Part shown: one piece after another, positions 27,167 to 35,897 of the stretch
Numbering within the stretch: the stretch's first letter is position 1
How the letters are laid out: each line of letters starts with the position of its first letter
Assembly: GCA_020444515.1 (NCBI GenBank)
Contig: JAHLKX010000003.1
Location: 448,997 to 512,996, forward strand
DNA length: 64,000 nt
Direction of reading: 5' to 3'
DNA from: Bacteroidota bacterium
GTDB taxonomy: Bacteria; Bacteroidota; Bacteroidia; Bacteroidales; JAADJA01
Position numbers and translations under genes: made by a program
The notes under the pieces: generated by a model
Database searches by the model: none
Seen by the model: only the letters and a program-made list of their open reading frames with translations
Told to the model about the DNA's origin: nothing

Positions 27167-28348
27167 ATGGAAACAAAAGACAAAGGATTCAACTCTAAAC
27201 TGGTTCACGGTGGTGGATTTCATGATAATTTATTAAGCGCCGTAACACCCATTTATCAAACTTCGACATTTGCCTTTAAAAATGCAGATCATGGTGCACA
27301 GTGCTTTTCAGGGGAAAGTGATGGTTTTATTTATACAAGGCTGGGTAATCCTACAATTATCGACCTGGAAAAAACCGTTGCCGAACTGGAAAATGGATTT
27401 GGAGGAATTGCCACCTCATCAGGGATGGCAGCTGTAAACACCGTTTACCTCGGAGTGCTTGATGCAGGAAGCCACATGATCGGACATGAGGCTCTGTATG
27501 GACCAAGTCGCGCCATAATGGAATCTCTTTATCCGAAGTTCAATGTTGAATCCACTTTTGTTGATGCCACTGATATTAAAAATGTAAAATCAGCCATCCG
27601 ACCCAATACCAGGCTTATTTTCCTTGAAACACCTGCTAATCCTACAATTGGGATCACTGATATAGCTGCAGTCAGCAAAATAGCACATGAACACAACATT
27701 CTGGTATGTGTGGACAATACGTTTTGCAGTCCCTACTTGCAAAACCCTCTTGATTTGGGAGCCGATATTGTTTTGCACTCTATGACCAAGTTTATCAATG
27801 GACATGCGGATATTGTCGCTGGCATAATCATTACAAAAACAGAGAAAATGTATAAGTCACTGCGGGGTGTTATGATGAATGTTGGTTGTAATATGGATCC
27901 CCACCAGGCTTTTTTAACCCGTCGTGGATTAAAAACACTGGCCATCCGGATTGATAAAGCGCAGGCCAATTCGATGGAGGTTGCAACATTTCTGGAACAG
28001 CATCCAAAGGTAGATTGGGTTAAATATCCCGGTCTAAAATCGCATCCGCAATATGATCTGGCCAAAACTCAGATGCGGGGATCGGGAGCTATGATTAGTT
28101 TTGGACTGAAAGGTGGATTTGAAGCCGGTAAAAAATTAATGGATAATGTTAAGCTCGCATTGCTGGCTGTTTCCCTCGGGGGCATAGAGACTTTGATCCA
28201 GCATCCGGCTTCCATGACGCATTCAAAATTAACCCGGGAAGCCAAGGATAAAGCCGGCATCAGTGATGGTTTGGTGCGATTATCCGTGGGTATTGAAGAA
28301 GCTGAAGACATCATTGCAGACCTTGATCAGGCTTTGCAAAAGGTCTGA
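27167..28348 (+). CDS. PLP-dependent trans-sulfuration enzyme (methionine gamma-lyase-like)
   Basis: 393 aa of the Cys/Met metabolism PLP family. Key features are YTRLGNPTI near the N-terminus, the SSGMAAVNTVYL cofactor-phosphate loop, VDNTFCSPYLQNPLDLGAD and the PLP lysine Lys208 in SMTKFINGH, then LSVGIEEAEDIIADLDQAL at the C-terminus. The pattern LGGIETLIQHPASMTH is typical of the methionine gamma-lyase/cystathionine gamma-lyase branch. The active-site Cys of classical methionine gamma-lyase (after LYG) is Pro113 here (EALYGPSRA), so true methionine lyase activity is uncertain; homocysteine or cystathionine lyase or an acyl-homoserine sulfhydrylase are alternatives. The gene stands alone. 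Confidence 0.88.
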   Translation: METKDKGFNSKLVHGGGFHDNLLSAVTPIYQTSTFAFKNADHGAQCFSGESDGFIYTRLGNPTIIDLEKTVAELENGFGGIATSSGMAAVNTVYLGVLDAGSHMIGHEALYGPSRAIMESLYPKFNVESTFVDATDIKNVKSAIRPNTRLIFLETPANPTIGITDIAAVSKIAHEHNILVCVDNTFCSPYLQNPLDLGADIVLHSMTKFINGHADIVAGIIITKTEKMYKSLRGVMMNVGCNMDPHQAFLTRRGLKTLAIRIDKAQANSMEVATFLEQHPKVDWVKYPGLKSHPQYDLAKTQMRGSGAMISFGLKGGFEAGKKLMDNVKLALLAVSLGGIETLIQHPASMTHSKLTREAKDKAGISDGLVRLSVGIEEAEDIIADLDQALQKV

Positions 28349-28425
28349 TATTCTTCAATGATGAAATAATACCATACACTATTTGCAGTTATTCTTTTGG
28401 CGTTTGACAAAGTTTAACAATCTGA

Positions 28426-28458
28426 TTTGGTAAATATAAGTTTGTCGTTATATCTTTG
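28426..28458 (+). promoter_or_regulatory. promoter of the patatin gene
   Basis: TTTG at 28426-28429, a 21-bp spacer and TATCTTTG at 28451-28458 match the Bacteroidota consensus. The expected start of transcription near 28465 leaves a leader of about 22 nt to the TTG start at 28487. Confidence 0.65.
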
Positions 28459-28486
28459 CTGACAACCAAAAAAAGAATTACCCATT

Positions 28487-30811
28487 TTGAAAAAATACCC
28501 TCAAATATTATCATTGATATTCGTGCTGGCTATTTTTGTGCAATCACTAAATGCGCAAAAGGTTGGTGTTGTTTTAAGTGGTGGTGGGCCTCGGGGTGTT
28601 GCCCATGTGGGTGTTCTTAAAGCACTGGAGGAAAACGAAATTCCCATTGATTACATTGTTGGCACTTCGATGGGCGCCATTGTAGGGGGTTTATATGCCA
28701 GCGGGTATTCCCCGGACGAAATTCTTCAAATGATCACTTCTGATGAAATGCGCTCGTGGATCAGCGGATCGATCAATAACCAGGATCATTTTCTGTTTAA
28801 GGAAACCCCGCCCAATGCCAGCTGGCAAATGTTCAAAATAACCTATGATACGGTTTTGAGGGCCAAATTGCCTACAAACCTGGTTTCTCCGAGGGAGATG
28901 GATTTTGGGTTTTTGCGTATATTTTCAGGAGCCAGCGCTGCAGCGGGATATAATTTTGATAATCTGTTGATCCCATTTCGTTGTGTAGCCAGTGATATCG
29001 TCGAAAGCCATGAAGTAACTTTTAAAACAGGGCAGCTTGAAAAAGCTGTCAGGGCTTCCATGACATTTCCATTTTATTTCAAACCCATTAAGGTCAACAA
29101 CCGATTGATGTTCGATGGAGGTATGTACAATAATTTTCCAGTGGATGTGCTCATAGCTGAATTCAATCCGGAGGTGATCATCGGAAGCAAAGCTGCTTCC
29201 AATTTTGGTCCACCCGCCGATGACAATATCATCAGTTTGATACAATCAATGTTAATGGCCAATACCCGGTATACTGTTGATACGGCATCTGGCATATTGA
29301 TTGAGCCGCAACTTTGGTCGGTTAATGTTACCGATTTTTCGAACACGCAGCAATTTATTGATAGTGGATATGTAAGTACCATCCGTAAGATACCAGAAAT
29401 AAAAAAATTCATCAATCGAACGATCACGCAAGAAGAGATCAAGGCAAAAAGAGAAGCATTCAGGTCAAAAATACCGGCCATTAAAATTAATGATATCATC
29501 GTTAAAGGTGTTAATGACCGACAAAAACAATACCTTCAAAGACTGGTCAGGAAGCGAAAACTGGTTAAAAAACTGGATGGTTTTAGCTTGACTGATAATG
29601 ACAAACTTGATTTATTAAAACGTAGTTTTTACCAGATCCTGGCAGAGAATCAGGTGGAGAATGTTTATCCAGAGATGATATATCTTGCAGATAAAGACGC
29701 CTATGATATGATTTATAACATTGACAAAAGCAACATGCTTGAAATGCAAGTAGGCGGACTTGTTTCATCACGAGCGATCAATGAAATTTTCTTTCAGATG
29801 AATTATAACCGGTGGGGCAAAACAGCCCTGAACCTGATCGGCAATGCTTATCTCGGGCGGTTTCACAATTCCGGACATGTTGGAGCACGACTGGATGTAC
29901 CTATTTCAATGCCACTTGCTTTTGAACTCTCGTATACTTTGAATGGATGGAATTATTTTAGAACCGGAACGTATTTTTTTGAAGATGACAAACCCAGTTT
30001 TCTGATCCAGCAAGACAACTTCTGGTCTTTTGAAATCAGTACACCCCTCATTCTTTCAGCAAAGTTTACATTACAAATTCAAGCCGGTCGAAAAAAGGAT
30101 GAATATTACCAAACCAACCAGTTCAGCAGGCTCGACACCACAGACGTAACATTCTTTGATTTTTATAGCCCATCAGCCATCTTCGAACTCAATACCCTCA
30201 ACCGAAAACAATTTGCATCACAAGGAATGGCCATACGGCTATGTGGCCGATTTATCAGCGGGCTCGAAAAAAATATCCCCGGCTCAACTTCTGTAAATCG
30301 AAATGAATACAGCAATTACCACAACTGGTTGCAGCTCAGATTTGCCATCAACAAATACTTTGATCCCTTTGGTTCCATTAAGTTTGGAATTTATGGCGAA
30401 GCATCACTCAGTAACAAAGAATTATTTAATAATTATACGTCGACTGTTCTTGGGGCACCTGCATTTGAGCCCATTCCTGAAAGCCAAACCATATTTCTTC
30501 CCCAGTTCAGGGCCAATAATTTTGCCGGGGGTGGTGTAAAATTCATCCTGCCCGTCATCAAAAATATGGATTTCAGAGCCGAAGGGTATATATTTCAACC
30601 TTTCAGAGAAATTCTTAAAACAGAAGACAATAAGGCAGAACTGGGACCGGCATTTTCAAATCGTTATTTTACTTTTTCTGGGCGACTGGTTTATCATGCC
30701 CCCTTCGGTCCCATTAGTACCAGTCTGAATTATTATGATGCCGCTGACGAACCCTATGTTTTTAACATCAACATCGGTTACTACCTTTTTAATAAAAGGC
30801 CCTTCCATTGA
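28487..30811 (+). CDS. patatin-like phospholipase fused to an outer-membrane beta barrel
   Basis: 774 aa starting at TTG with a signal peptide (residues 1-23). Residues 25-310 are a patatin domain: oxyanion loop SGGGPRGVAHVG, nucleophile Ser61 in GTSMG, and catalytic Asp210 in DGGMYNNFP. A POTRA-like segment follows (about 325-405: IKINDIIVKGVNDRQKQYL), then a BamA-like barrel of about 360 residues rich in alternating aromatic strands, ending near the final Phe-His. This domain order matches the PlpD/type Vd autotransporter design, in which the barrel exports or tethers the lipase. It would act on phospholipids at the cell surface or outside. A promoter lies directly upstream. Confidence 0.92.
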   Translation: MKKYPQILSLIFVLAIFVQSLNAQKVGVVLSGGGPRGVAHVGVLKALEENEIPIDYIVGTSMGAIVGGLYASGYSPDEILQMITSDEMRSWISGSINNQDHFLFKETPPNASWQMFKITYDTVLRAKLPTNLVSPREMDFGFLRIFSGASAAAGYNFDNLLIPFRCVASDIVESHEVTFKTGQLEKAVRASMTFPFYFKPIKVNNRLMFDGGMYNNFPVDVLIAEFNPEVIIGSKAASNFGPPADDNIISLIQSMLMANTRYTVDTASGILIEPQLWSVNVTDFSNTQQFIDSGYVSTIRKIPEIKKFINRTITQEEIKAKREAFRSKIPAIKINDIIVKGVNDRQKQYLQRLVRKRKLVKKLDGFSLTDNDKLDLLKRSFYQILAENQVENVYPEMIYLADKDAYDMIYNIDKSNMLEMQVGGLVSSRAINEIFFQMNYNRWGKTALNLIGNAYLGRFHNSGHVGARLDVPISMPLAFELSYTLNGWNYFRTGTYFFEDDKPSFLIQQDNFWSFEISTPLILSAKFTLQIQAGRKKDEYYQTNQFSRLDTTDVTFFDFYSPSAIFELNTLNRKQFASQGMAIRLCGRFISGLEKNIPGSTSVNRNEYSNYHNWLQLRFAINKYFDPFGSIKFGIYGEASLSNKELFNNYTSTVLGAPAFEPIPESQTIFLPQFRANNFAGGGVKFILPVIKNMDFRAEGYIFQPFREILKTEDNKAELGPAFSNRYFTFSGRLVYHAPFGPISTSLNYYDAADEPYVFNINIGYYLFNKRPFH

Positions 30812-30960
30812 TCCGTTTTAAATAAACAAAGCAATTGGATTAATTTCAGTAATCTACCTGCTCGTATCAAATAATTCCTATTTTTGCATTCCTTTAAAAA
30901 ATACGGATAACACATTTACAGTCAATAGACTGATCACTAATTCAGGATTGAATTAATTAT

Positions 30961-33174
30961 ATGGAAACAAAGGATCAACACCATCAGACTCCGGATGAAC
31001 CCATGAATGCCCCGGACGAGAATTCCACGGAAGAAAAAGAAGCCATGGAGACCAGCCCTAAACCGGTCAAAGAAAAACCGAAAAAAAAGCCCAGTCCTAA
31101 AACAAAAGAACCCGCAAAGAAAAACGAGATGGCCGAATCATCAGATAAGCCGGGTTTGGAGGGAGCCGAGCAGGAAACAGAAGAAAAGAAAGACAAGCCT
31201 GAGGAAGAAATCTCTTCCAAACAAGTCAAATCAGAGGAAAAACCTGTGGAAAAAGATAAAACGACAACTGCAGAGGTTGAACCTGAGAAATCATTAGAGG
31301 TGGAAGAGGAATCCAAAGTGGAACCTGTAAAGGAAGAGGTTAAGACCTTAGCCGAAACAACATCTGAAGAATCGATGGATGCCCCCGGAGATGACCATGA
31401 GGATGAGGAGGATGAGGAGGAAGATGATCATGAAGAGGAACATGAGGAAGAGGTTATTGATTATGATACCCTCAGCCGGGAAGAACTGGTTGATTTACTG
31501 GAAGAAATTGTTAATACTAGTGAAGTCAACACGATCAAGAAAAAAGTTGCCCTCATTAAGGTTGCCTTTTTAAAATTAAATAAAGAGGAGCAGGAAAAGC
31601 GTCTGGAAGAGCAATTAAGCGAAGATGATGATAAAGACGATGTTGAACTCGCTAAAGATGAAGTTGAGATTCGTTTTAATGCAGCTTTCGATATTTACAA
31701 AGAAAAACGAGCAGCATGGCTGGCCAGGCAGGAAGAGATCAAACAGGAAAATCTTGACAAGAAAAAGTTGATCCTGGAAGAACTCAAGGCCCTCATTGAG
31801 TCAGAAGAATCTTTAAAAAAGACCTACGACGAATTTCGCAACCTGCAGGACAAGTGGAAAGCTGTTGGGATGGTTCCCAAAAATGAAGCCAATAACCTTT
31901 GGCAAAATTATCACTTTTTTGTTGAGCGGTTTTTCGACAAGGTCAAGATCAACAAGGAACTGCGTGATCTCGACATGAAGAAAAACCTGGAGAGTAAAAT
32001 TGAATTGTGTGAAAAAGCCGAAGAGCTGATCCTGGAAAATTCGGTGATCAAATCATTCAAGCAACTGCAATTGTTACATCACCAATGGAAAGACATTGGT
32101 CCCGTGCCGGACGATAAGAAAGATGAGTTGTGGGATCGTTTCAAAAACGCTACCGATCAGATCAACCAGCGGCGAAGGGATCATTATAATGAGCTGAAAG
32201 AAGAACAAACCAAAAACCTGGCCGCAAAGACTGTCCTCTGTGAAAAAGCTGAAGAGGTTCTGGCCGTTGAGAACGAAACCGTTAAGGACTGGCAGGAAAA
32301 CACCCAGAAGATCAGTGATTTATTAAAGGTTTGGAAAACGGTTGGTCCGGCCCCCCGGGCTCAAAATGATGAAATATGGGAACGTTTTAAAACCTCACTC
32401 GATACCTTCTTTGCCGGGAAAAAAGAGTTCTTCAAGAACATTAAAGAAGAGCAACTCAACAATTACAATCTGAAACTCGACTTATGTGCCCAGGCTGAAT
32501 CCATCAAGGACAGCAGTGACTGGAAACAGGCCACCAACGAGCTGATCAACCTGCAAAAGGAATGGAAACAGATCGGACCGGTACCCCGCAAACATTCTGA
32601 TAAAGTTTGGAAACGTTTCCGGGCCGCCTGCGATGAATTTTTCAACCGGAAATCGGAATATTTTTCAAATATCAAACAACACGAAGCGGATAACCTTAAA
32701 TTAAAAGAAGAACTTATTCAGAAAGTAGCCGGTCATGAATTCGGGAAAGATAAAGATGCCAACCTGGAGACCATCAAGGAATTTCAGCGCGAATGGATGG
32801 AGATCGGTCATGTGCCTTTTAAAGAAAAGGACCGGGTTCAGAATGCTTTCAGGGATGCCATCAACAAACAGTTTGATAAACTGAAGATCAACCGGGCTGA
32901 GATGCAAACCATGAATTTCAAACAGCGGTTCGAAGGAGTGAAAGATAAGCCCAATGCCAACCGCATTATCAATAACGAATTAAACTTCCTGCATGGCAAG
33001 CGCAAGCAGTTGGAAGACGATGTGAAGCTGTGGGAAAACAATATTGGATTTTTAGCCTCTTCAAAAAAAGCCGATCTTTTGAAACAGGAGTTTGAAAATA
33101 AGATTGATAAGGTTAAAGAAGAGATCAAAGTTATTACCGAGAAAATAAAGTTTCTGGAGAGAGAAACCGAATAA
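30961..33174 (+). CDS. DUF349 repeat protein with long acidic N-terminus
   Basis: 737 aa. The first ~165 residues are low-complexity Glu/Lys/Pro/Asp-rich sequence and probably disordered. From about residue 210 there are five helical DUF349 units, each centred on a W-K-x-[IV]-G-P-[VA]-P pattern (KWKAVGMVP, QWKDIGPVP, VWKTVGPAP, EWKQIGPVP, EWMEIGHVP) followed by an FFxxK-type helix. The C-terminal 80 residues are a coiled coil. The protein is soluble and cytoplasmic by sequence. The family is widespread in Bacteroidota with no firm function. A TATTTTTG -7 box lies at 30879-30886. It is followed by a clear terminator. Confidence 0.9.
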   Translation: METKDQHHQTPDEPMNAPDENSTEEKEAMETSPKPVKEKPKKKPSPKTKEPAKKNEMAESSDKPGLEGAEQETEEKKDKPEEEISSKQVKSEEKPVEKDKTTTAEVEPEKSLEVEEESKVEPVKEEVKTLAETTSEESMDAPGDDHEDEEDEEEDDHEEEHEEEVIDYDTLSREELVDLLEEIVNTSEVNTIKKKVALIKVAFLKLNKEEQEKRLEEQLSEDDDKDDVELAKDEVEIRFNAAFDIYKEKRAAWLARQEEIKQENLDKKKLILEELKALIESEESLKKTYDEFRNLQDKWKAVGMVPKNEANNLWQNYHFFVERFFDKVKINKELRDLDMKKNLESKIELCEKAEELILENSVIKSFKQLQLLHHQWKDIGPVPDDKKDELWDRFKNATDQINQRRRDHYNELKEEQTKNLAAKTVLCEKAEEVLAVENETVKDWQENTQKISDLLKVWKTVGPAPRAQNDEIWERFKTSLDTFFAGKKEFFKNIKEEQLNNYNLKLDLCAQAESIKDSSDWKQATNELINLQKEWKQIGPVPRKHSDKVWKRFRAACDEFFNRKSEYFSNIKQHEADNLKLKEELIQKVAGHEFGKDKDANLETIKEFQREWMEIGHVPFKEKDRVQNAFRDAINKQFDKLKINRAEMQTMNFKQRFEGVKDKPNANRIINNELNFLHGKRKQLEDDVKLWENNIGFLASSKKADLLKQEFENKIDKVKEEIKVITEKIKFLERETE

Positions 33175-33182
33175 TTTTGGGG

Positions 33183-33210
33183 TCCCGGTCAAATTGACCG
33201 GGATTTTTTT
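33183..33210 (+). terminator. intrinsic terminator after the DUF349 gene
   Basis: Stem TCCCGGTCA (33183-33191) pairs with TGACCGGGA (33195-33203) around a 3-nt loop, followed by seven T (33204-33210). Confidence 0.92.
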
Positions 33211-33241
33211 GTACATTTAATCCCACAAGAACACCGGGGTT

Positions 33242-34129
33242 ATGAGAAATCTGGCACTTCTTTCGGCCGTTTTTGGAATTTTGCTGCTACTCCCAAACAG
33301 CACGCTTGGCCAATCTGAAAACGACTCCACACTTTGCGAAATTGAAATCAAAGATGGTAATCGTTTCATCGGGACCATCGTATTGACGGAATCGGATACG
33401 ATCCATTTTAAAACCATTACTATAGGTACCATTCACATCCCAAAGAATTTGGTAAAAAAGATCACGCCTCTTGCTCCAAATCAATTAAAGGAAGGAGAAT
33501 TCTGGGCCGACAATCCTCAATCAACACGTTACTTTTTTTCACCCAACGGCTTTGGTATGAAAAAAGGAGAAGGTTACTACCAGAATGTTTGGGTACTTTT
33601 TAACCAGGTTTCTTTTTCCATTACGGATAATACTTCACTTGGTGCAGGCATTGTACCACTCTTTCTTTTTGCAGGCACCAGTTCTCCGGCCTGGATCGCT
33701 CCAAAATTCTCACTTCCGGTTGTAAAAGATAAATTTAATGTGGGAGGCGGGGCCCTCATCGGGACAATCCTCGGAGAGGAGGAGGCAGGCTTCGGGATAC
33801 TTTACGGGGTTTCTACTTTTGGCGACCGCAACAATAACCTGAATATCGGCCTGGGTTACGGATATGCCGGCGGGGGGCTTGCCAAAACCCCGACCATTAC
33901 TGTAAGTACCATGTTACGAACCGGTCCGCGGGGTTATTTTATCTCAGAAAACTATTACATCTCAACGGCAGATGATTACATGATTTTATTGTCGCTTGGC
34001 GGCCGGGGAATTACTCGTGGTGGCGTTGGTATCGACTGGGGTGTAGTGCTTCCGCTTGGTTCCGGTATAGGCGAATTTGTGGCCATTCCCTGGTTGGGGA
34101 TAACATTGCCGTTTAAGCCGAAGAATTAA
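33242..34129 (+). CDS. exported beta-rich protein, probable outer-membrane barrel
   Basis: 295 aa. A cleavable signal (residues 1-23, ending NSTLGQ) is followed by a short domain (about 30-75) with the pattern CEIEIKDGNRFIGTIVLTES...IHIPKNLVKKI, an SH3-like or LSm-like strand set. The rest is Gly/aromatic-rich alternating strands (GGGALIGTILG; LNIGLGYGYAGGG; GGVGIDWGVVLPLG), typical of small Bacteroidota outer-membrane barrels. No named family recognised. It has its own position between a terminator and the AT-rich accessory segment. Confidence 0.75.
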   Translation: MRNLALLSAVFGILLLLPNSTLGQSENDSTLCEIEIKDGNRFIGTIVLTESDTIHFKTITIGTIHIPKNLVKKITPLAPNQLKEGEFWADNPQSTRYFFSPNGFGMKKGEGYYQNVWVLFNQVSFSITDNTSLGAGIVPLFLFAGTSSPAWIAPKFSLPVVKDKFNVGGGALIGTILGEEEAGFGILYGVSTFGDRNNNLNIGLGYGYAGGGLAKTPTITVSTMLRTGPRGYFISENYYISTADDYMILLSLGGRGITRGGVGIDWGVVLPLGSGIGEFVAIPWLGITLPFKPKN

Positions 34130-34174
34130 AAGGCCGGTTTTTGCATCAATTTTTCTCAATTTACGATTAATGGT

Positions 34175-34531
34175 TTACCAATTTATCGCATAAAATAAAT
34201 AACCACCTAACCACCATGTAATTATTGATAACAAAGCAATAAATATCCTTTTGTTATTTTTCATTAACCGCTTGTGAATTTGTATTATGAAGTCATTGTT
34301 TTCATAATCCAGATCCTTATGTTTAAAATATATTGGTGCGATGTACCAAACCATATTTGATGATTCCATTCCAAATAAATATATTGAAAAAAGCGGATTA
34401 AAAACTGAATTTATGTTCTTTAATACTTGCGGTTCTAATATTTTCAATAATTTGAATTGCAACATATTTTTAATCGTAGCAAAAAGTAGAAAAAGTATAA
34501 GTAAGGTTATAAAAACCAAAGCAAATATCAT
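34175..34531 (-). CDS. small membrane protein, unknown
   Basis: 118 aa with a hydrophobic N-terminal helix (FALVFITLLILFLLFATI) and a C-terminal helix (FIALLSIITWWLGGYLFYAI), separated by a charged loop with HKDLDYENNDF and KRLMKNNKR. AT-rich and adjacent to the duplicated 80-bp sequence (18 bp away), so it may belong to accessory DNA. A competing forward frame (34341-34697) has no signal and a poor composition. Confidence 0.5.
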   Translation of the reverse strand: MIFALVFITLLILFLLFATIKNMLQFKLLKILEPQVLKNINSVFNPLFSIYLFGMESSNMVWYIAPIYFKHKDLDYENNDFIIQIHKRLMKNNKRIFIALLSIITWWLGGYLFYAINW

Positions 34532-34548
34532 AGGTTTACATATTTATA

Positions 34549-34628
34549 TCACAATTTTATCTGCACTTGCACCTTCACTTCCGTTTTCTGATCGCCATCA
34601 ATTTCATCCAGACCTGGTCCAATGGTAT
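34549..34628. repeat. 80-bp direct repeat, detached copy of the HHH gene 3' end
   Basis: Matches 35936-36015 at 79 of 80 positions (the difference is at 34618). On the reverse strand it still encodes the last ~25 residues of the helix-hairpin-helix outer-membrane protein, including the stop codon, but has no gene body upstream. The copies are 1387 bp apart in direct orientation. Confidence 0.93.
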
Positions 34629-34632
34629 CACG

Positions 34633-34670
34633 AACTGGCCCCATATCTATCTTTAGCATTTGTAATGCGG
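34633..34670. repeat. REP-like repeat, copy A (hairpin lost)
   Basis: Starts AACTGGCC and continues TATCTATCTTTAGCATTTG then TAATGCGG. It lines up with copy B at 35215-35269, but lacks the ~16-bp central palindrome. The GCATT...AATGC part is a small inverted repeat. It lies 4 bp after the end of the 80-bp repeat. Confidence 0.65.
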
Positions 34671-34754
34671 AATGATAACTATTTTCCATTACAGTAAAGT
34701 TGCATTAACCAATTTTATTTTTCACAATATTCCTCACCGTCATAACCAAGCATA

Positions 34755-35141
34755 TCATTTTGCATTCAACAAATATTTGTATTCTTTTCCATCATCAACC
34801 ACAGTTAGAGTATCGGAATTTCTATTTCTTTTCAAAATAACTTCCTTTTTTACGATGTTTCCGAATATGACATCTTTAGCTGCCAATTTGAAACTTTGTG
34901 TCCTAATAGTAAAGCTACGCTTATCATCCAATTCAACGAATCTAATTGTCTGCCATCCTCTTAATTTTTCAGGAGACGGGGAATACATATATTTTACTTC
35001 ATTATTCAATTCATCATTTAATGTTAACTCCGTGTATTTGTGCTCAATAACTTTTCTAATTTCTATACTATGTGAATAGGATTTATAAAACTTCCAGATT
35101 GCTATACTAAGGATTATAACAATGATTATTATTAATAATAA
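34755..35141 (-). pseudogene. membrane-anchored small protein ORF without a start codon
   Basis: The reverse frame is open from 35141 to the stop at 34755 (128 codons). It encodes a strong N-terminal membrane helix (LLLIIIIVIILSIAIW), then KFYKSYSHSIEIRKVIEHKY and a beta-rich domain ending VVDDGKEYKYLLNAK. The composition is that of a real protein. No ATG, GTG or TTG lies before the membrane helix in this frame: an ATG sits at 35145-35143 in the next frame and a TGA precedes the frame. A one-base indel near 35140 would explain this. Only an internal TTG at 35009 could start a shortened product lacking the helix. Family not recognised. Confidence 0.55.
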
Positions 35142-35214
35142 TCATTTCCCTACTAAATTTATCACTTTTAAAAATATTCATTACTATAGAGGATTGTAAC
35201 GTTTAATTGAACTG

Positions 35215-35269
35215 AACTGGTCCTCGTTTGCAACGAGGACCTTATCTATCTTTTGCACTTGAAATGCGT
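35215..35269. repeat. REP-like palindromic repeat, copy B
   Basis: Begins AACTGG and contains a perfect 10-bp stem GGTCCTCGTT (35219-35228) / AACGAGGACC (35232-35241) with loop TGC, then TATCTATCTTTTGCACTTG and AAATGCGT. No T-run follows on either strand, so it is not a simple terminator. Its head and tail match copy A. The form resembles REP elements mobilised by RAYT/IS200-like transposases; none is present here. Confidence 0.7.
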
Positions 35270-35291
35270 TTTATGTATATCGTAAACTTAA

Positions 35292-35684
35292 TCATCCAAA
35301 TATCAAATTCACCTCTGCCAACTCCTGCCCTATCTGGTGAATACCGGTAAGTATTTTCTCAGCTTGTTTCCGGGAGGGTTTTTTTCTGCCTTGCACATAT
35401 TGTGAAAGTAAGGTGGGATTCATACCAATTTTTTCCGCCAGGAACTTTGCATTCAGCACTTTGTAATACTGGAAAAACTGTGCAAAATCTATTTCAAAAC
35501 TCAAATCTCCATGACCGACCTCATACTCATCCTCAAAATAAAGCTGTGCTGCTTCCAGTGCATTGTTAGTTAATTCAGGAACAGTTTTTCCTGTGGTATA
35601 AATGGGCAATTCCTCCGAAAAAGCTGAAAAACCAGTATCTGTTTTTTCGACCAATATTTTTAATTTTTGCTCCAAAGTTTTCAT
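35292..35684 (-). CDS. hicB: HicB-type antitoxin with C-terminal HTH
   Basis: 130 aa. The N-terminal ~60 residues have the HicB partial RNase-H-like pattern (KILVEKTDTGFSAFSEELPIYTTGKTVPEL), which binds and blocks HicA. The C-terminal part is a helix-turn-helix (FLAEKIGMNPTLLSQYVQGRKKPS) that binds DNA. It lies 9 bp downstream of the hicA-like gene on the same strand. The HTH makes it the likely repressor of the operon through the dyad at 35901-35920. Confidence 0.88.
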   Translation of the reverse strand: MKTLEQKLKILVEKTDTGFSAFSEELPIYTTGKTVPELTNNALEAAQLYFEDEYEVGHGDLSFEIDFAQFFQYYKVLNAKFLAEKIGMNPTLLSQYVQGRKKPSRKQAEKILTGIHQIGQELAEVNLIFG

Positions 35685-35693
35685 AACGCCTTT

Positions 35694-35882
35694 TTATAAA
35701 TTAATTCCAGCATCTTTTAGAATTTTCCTTTCCAAACCTTTCCCAATTTCCTGACTTCCGTGATTTGGGAATATGATAATTCCGTCTTTCTTATCATGCT
35801 TTAGTTTTAAATGTGATCCTTTTTGTGAAGCAGAATACCATCCATCTTTTTTCAAAATCCGAAGCAACTCAGAACATTTCAT
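35694..35882 (-). CDS. hicA: HicA-type mRNA interferase toxin
   Basis: 62 aa, standard HicA length. It has the double-stranded-RNA-binding-like fold signature: LLRILKKDGWYSASQKGSHLKLKH with the catalytic His24 in GSH, then IIIFPNHGSQEIGKGLERKILKDAGI. HicA cuts mRNA and is neutralised by HicB. It is the first gene of the operon, preceded by a promoter with an embedded dyad. Confidence 0.92.
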   Translation of the reverse strand: MKCSELLRILKKDGWYSASQKGSHLKLKHDKKDGIIIFPNHGSQEIGKGLERKILKDAGINL

Positions 35883-35897
35883 TTAATAAAACCTTTA

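Noticed and set aside
34341..34697. 118-codon forward ORF across the left repeat
   Set aside because: It runs through the antisense of the 80-bp gene-end duplicate and overlaps the better membrane-protein frame on the other strand.
35219..35241. Hairpin as a transcription terminator for hicB
   Set aside because: No T-run follows in either direction, and its flanks recur at 34633-34670 as a repeat, so a REP-like element fits better.
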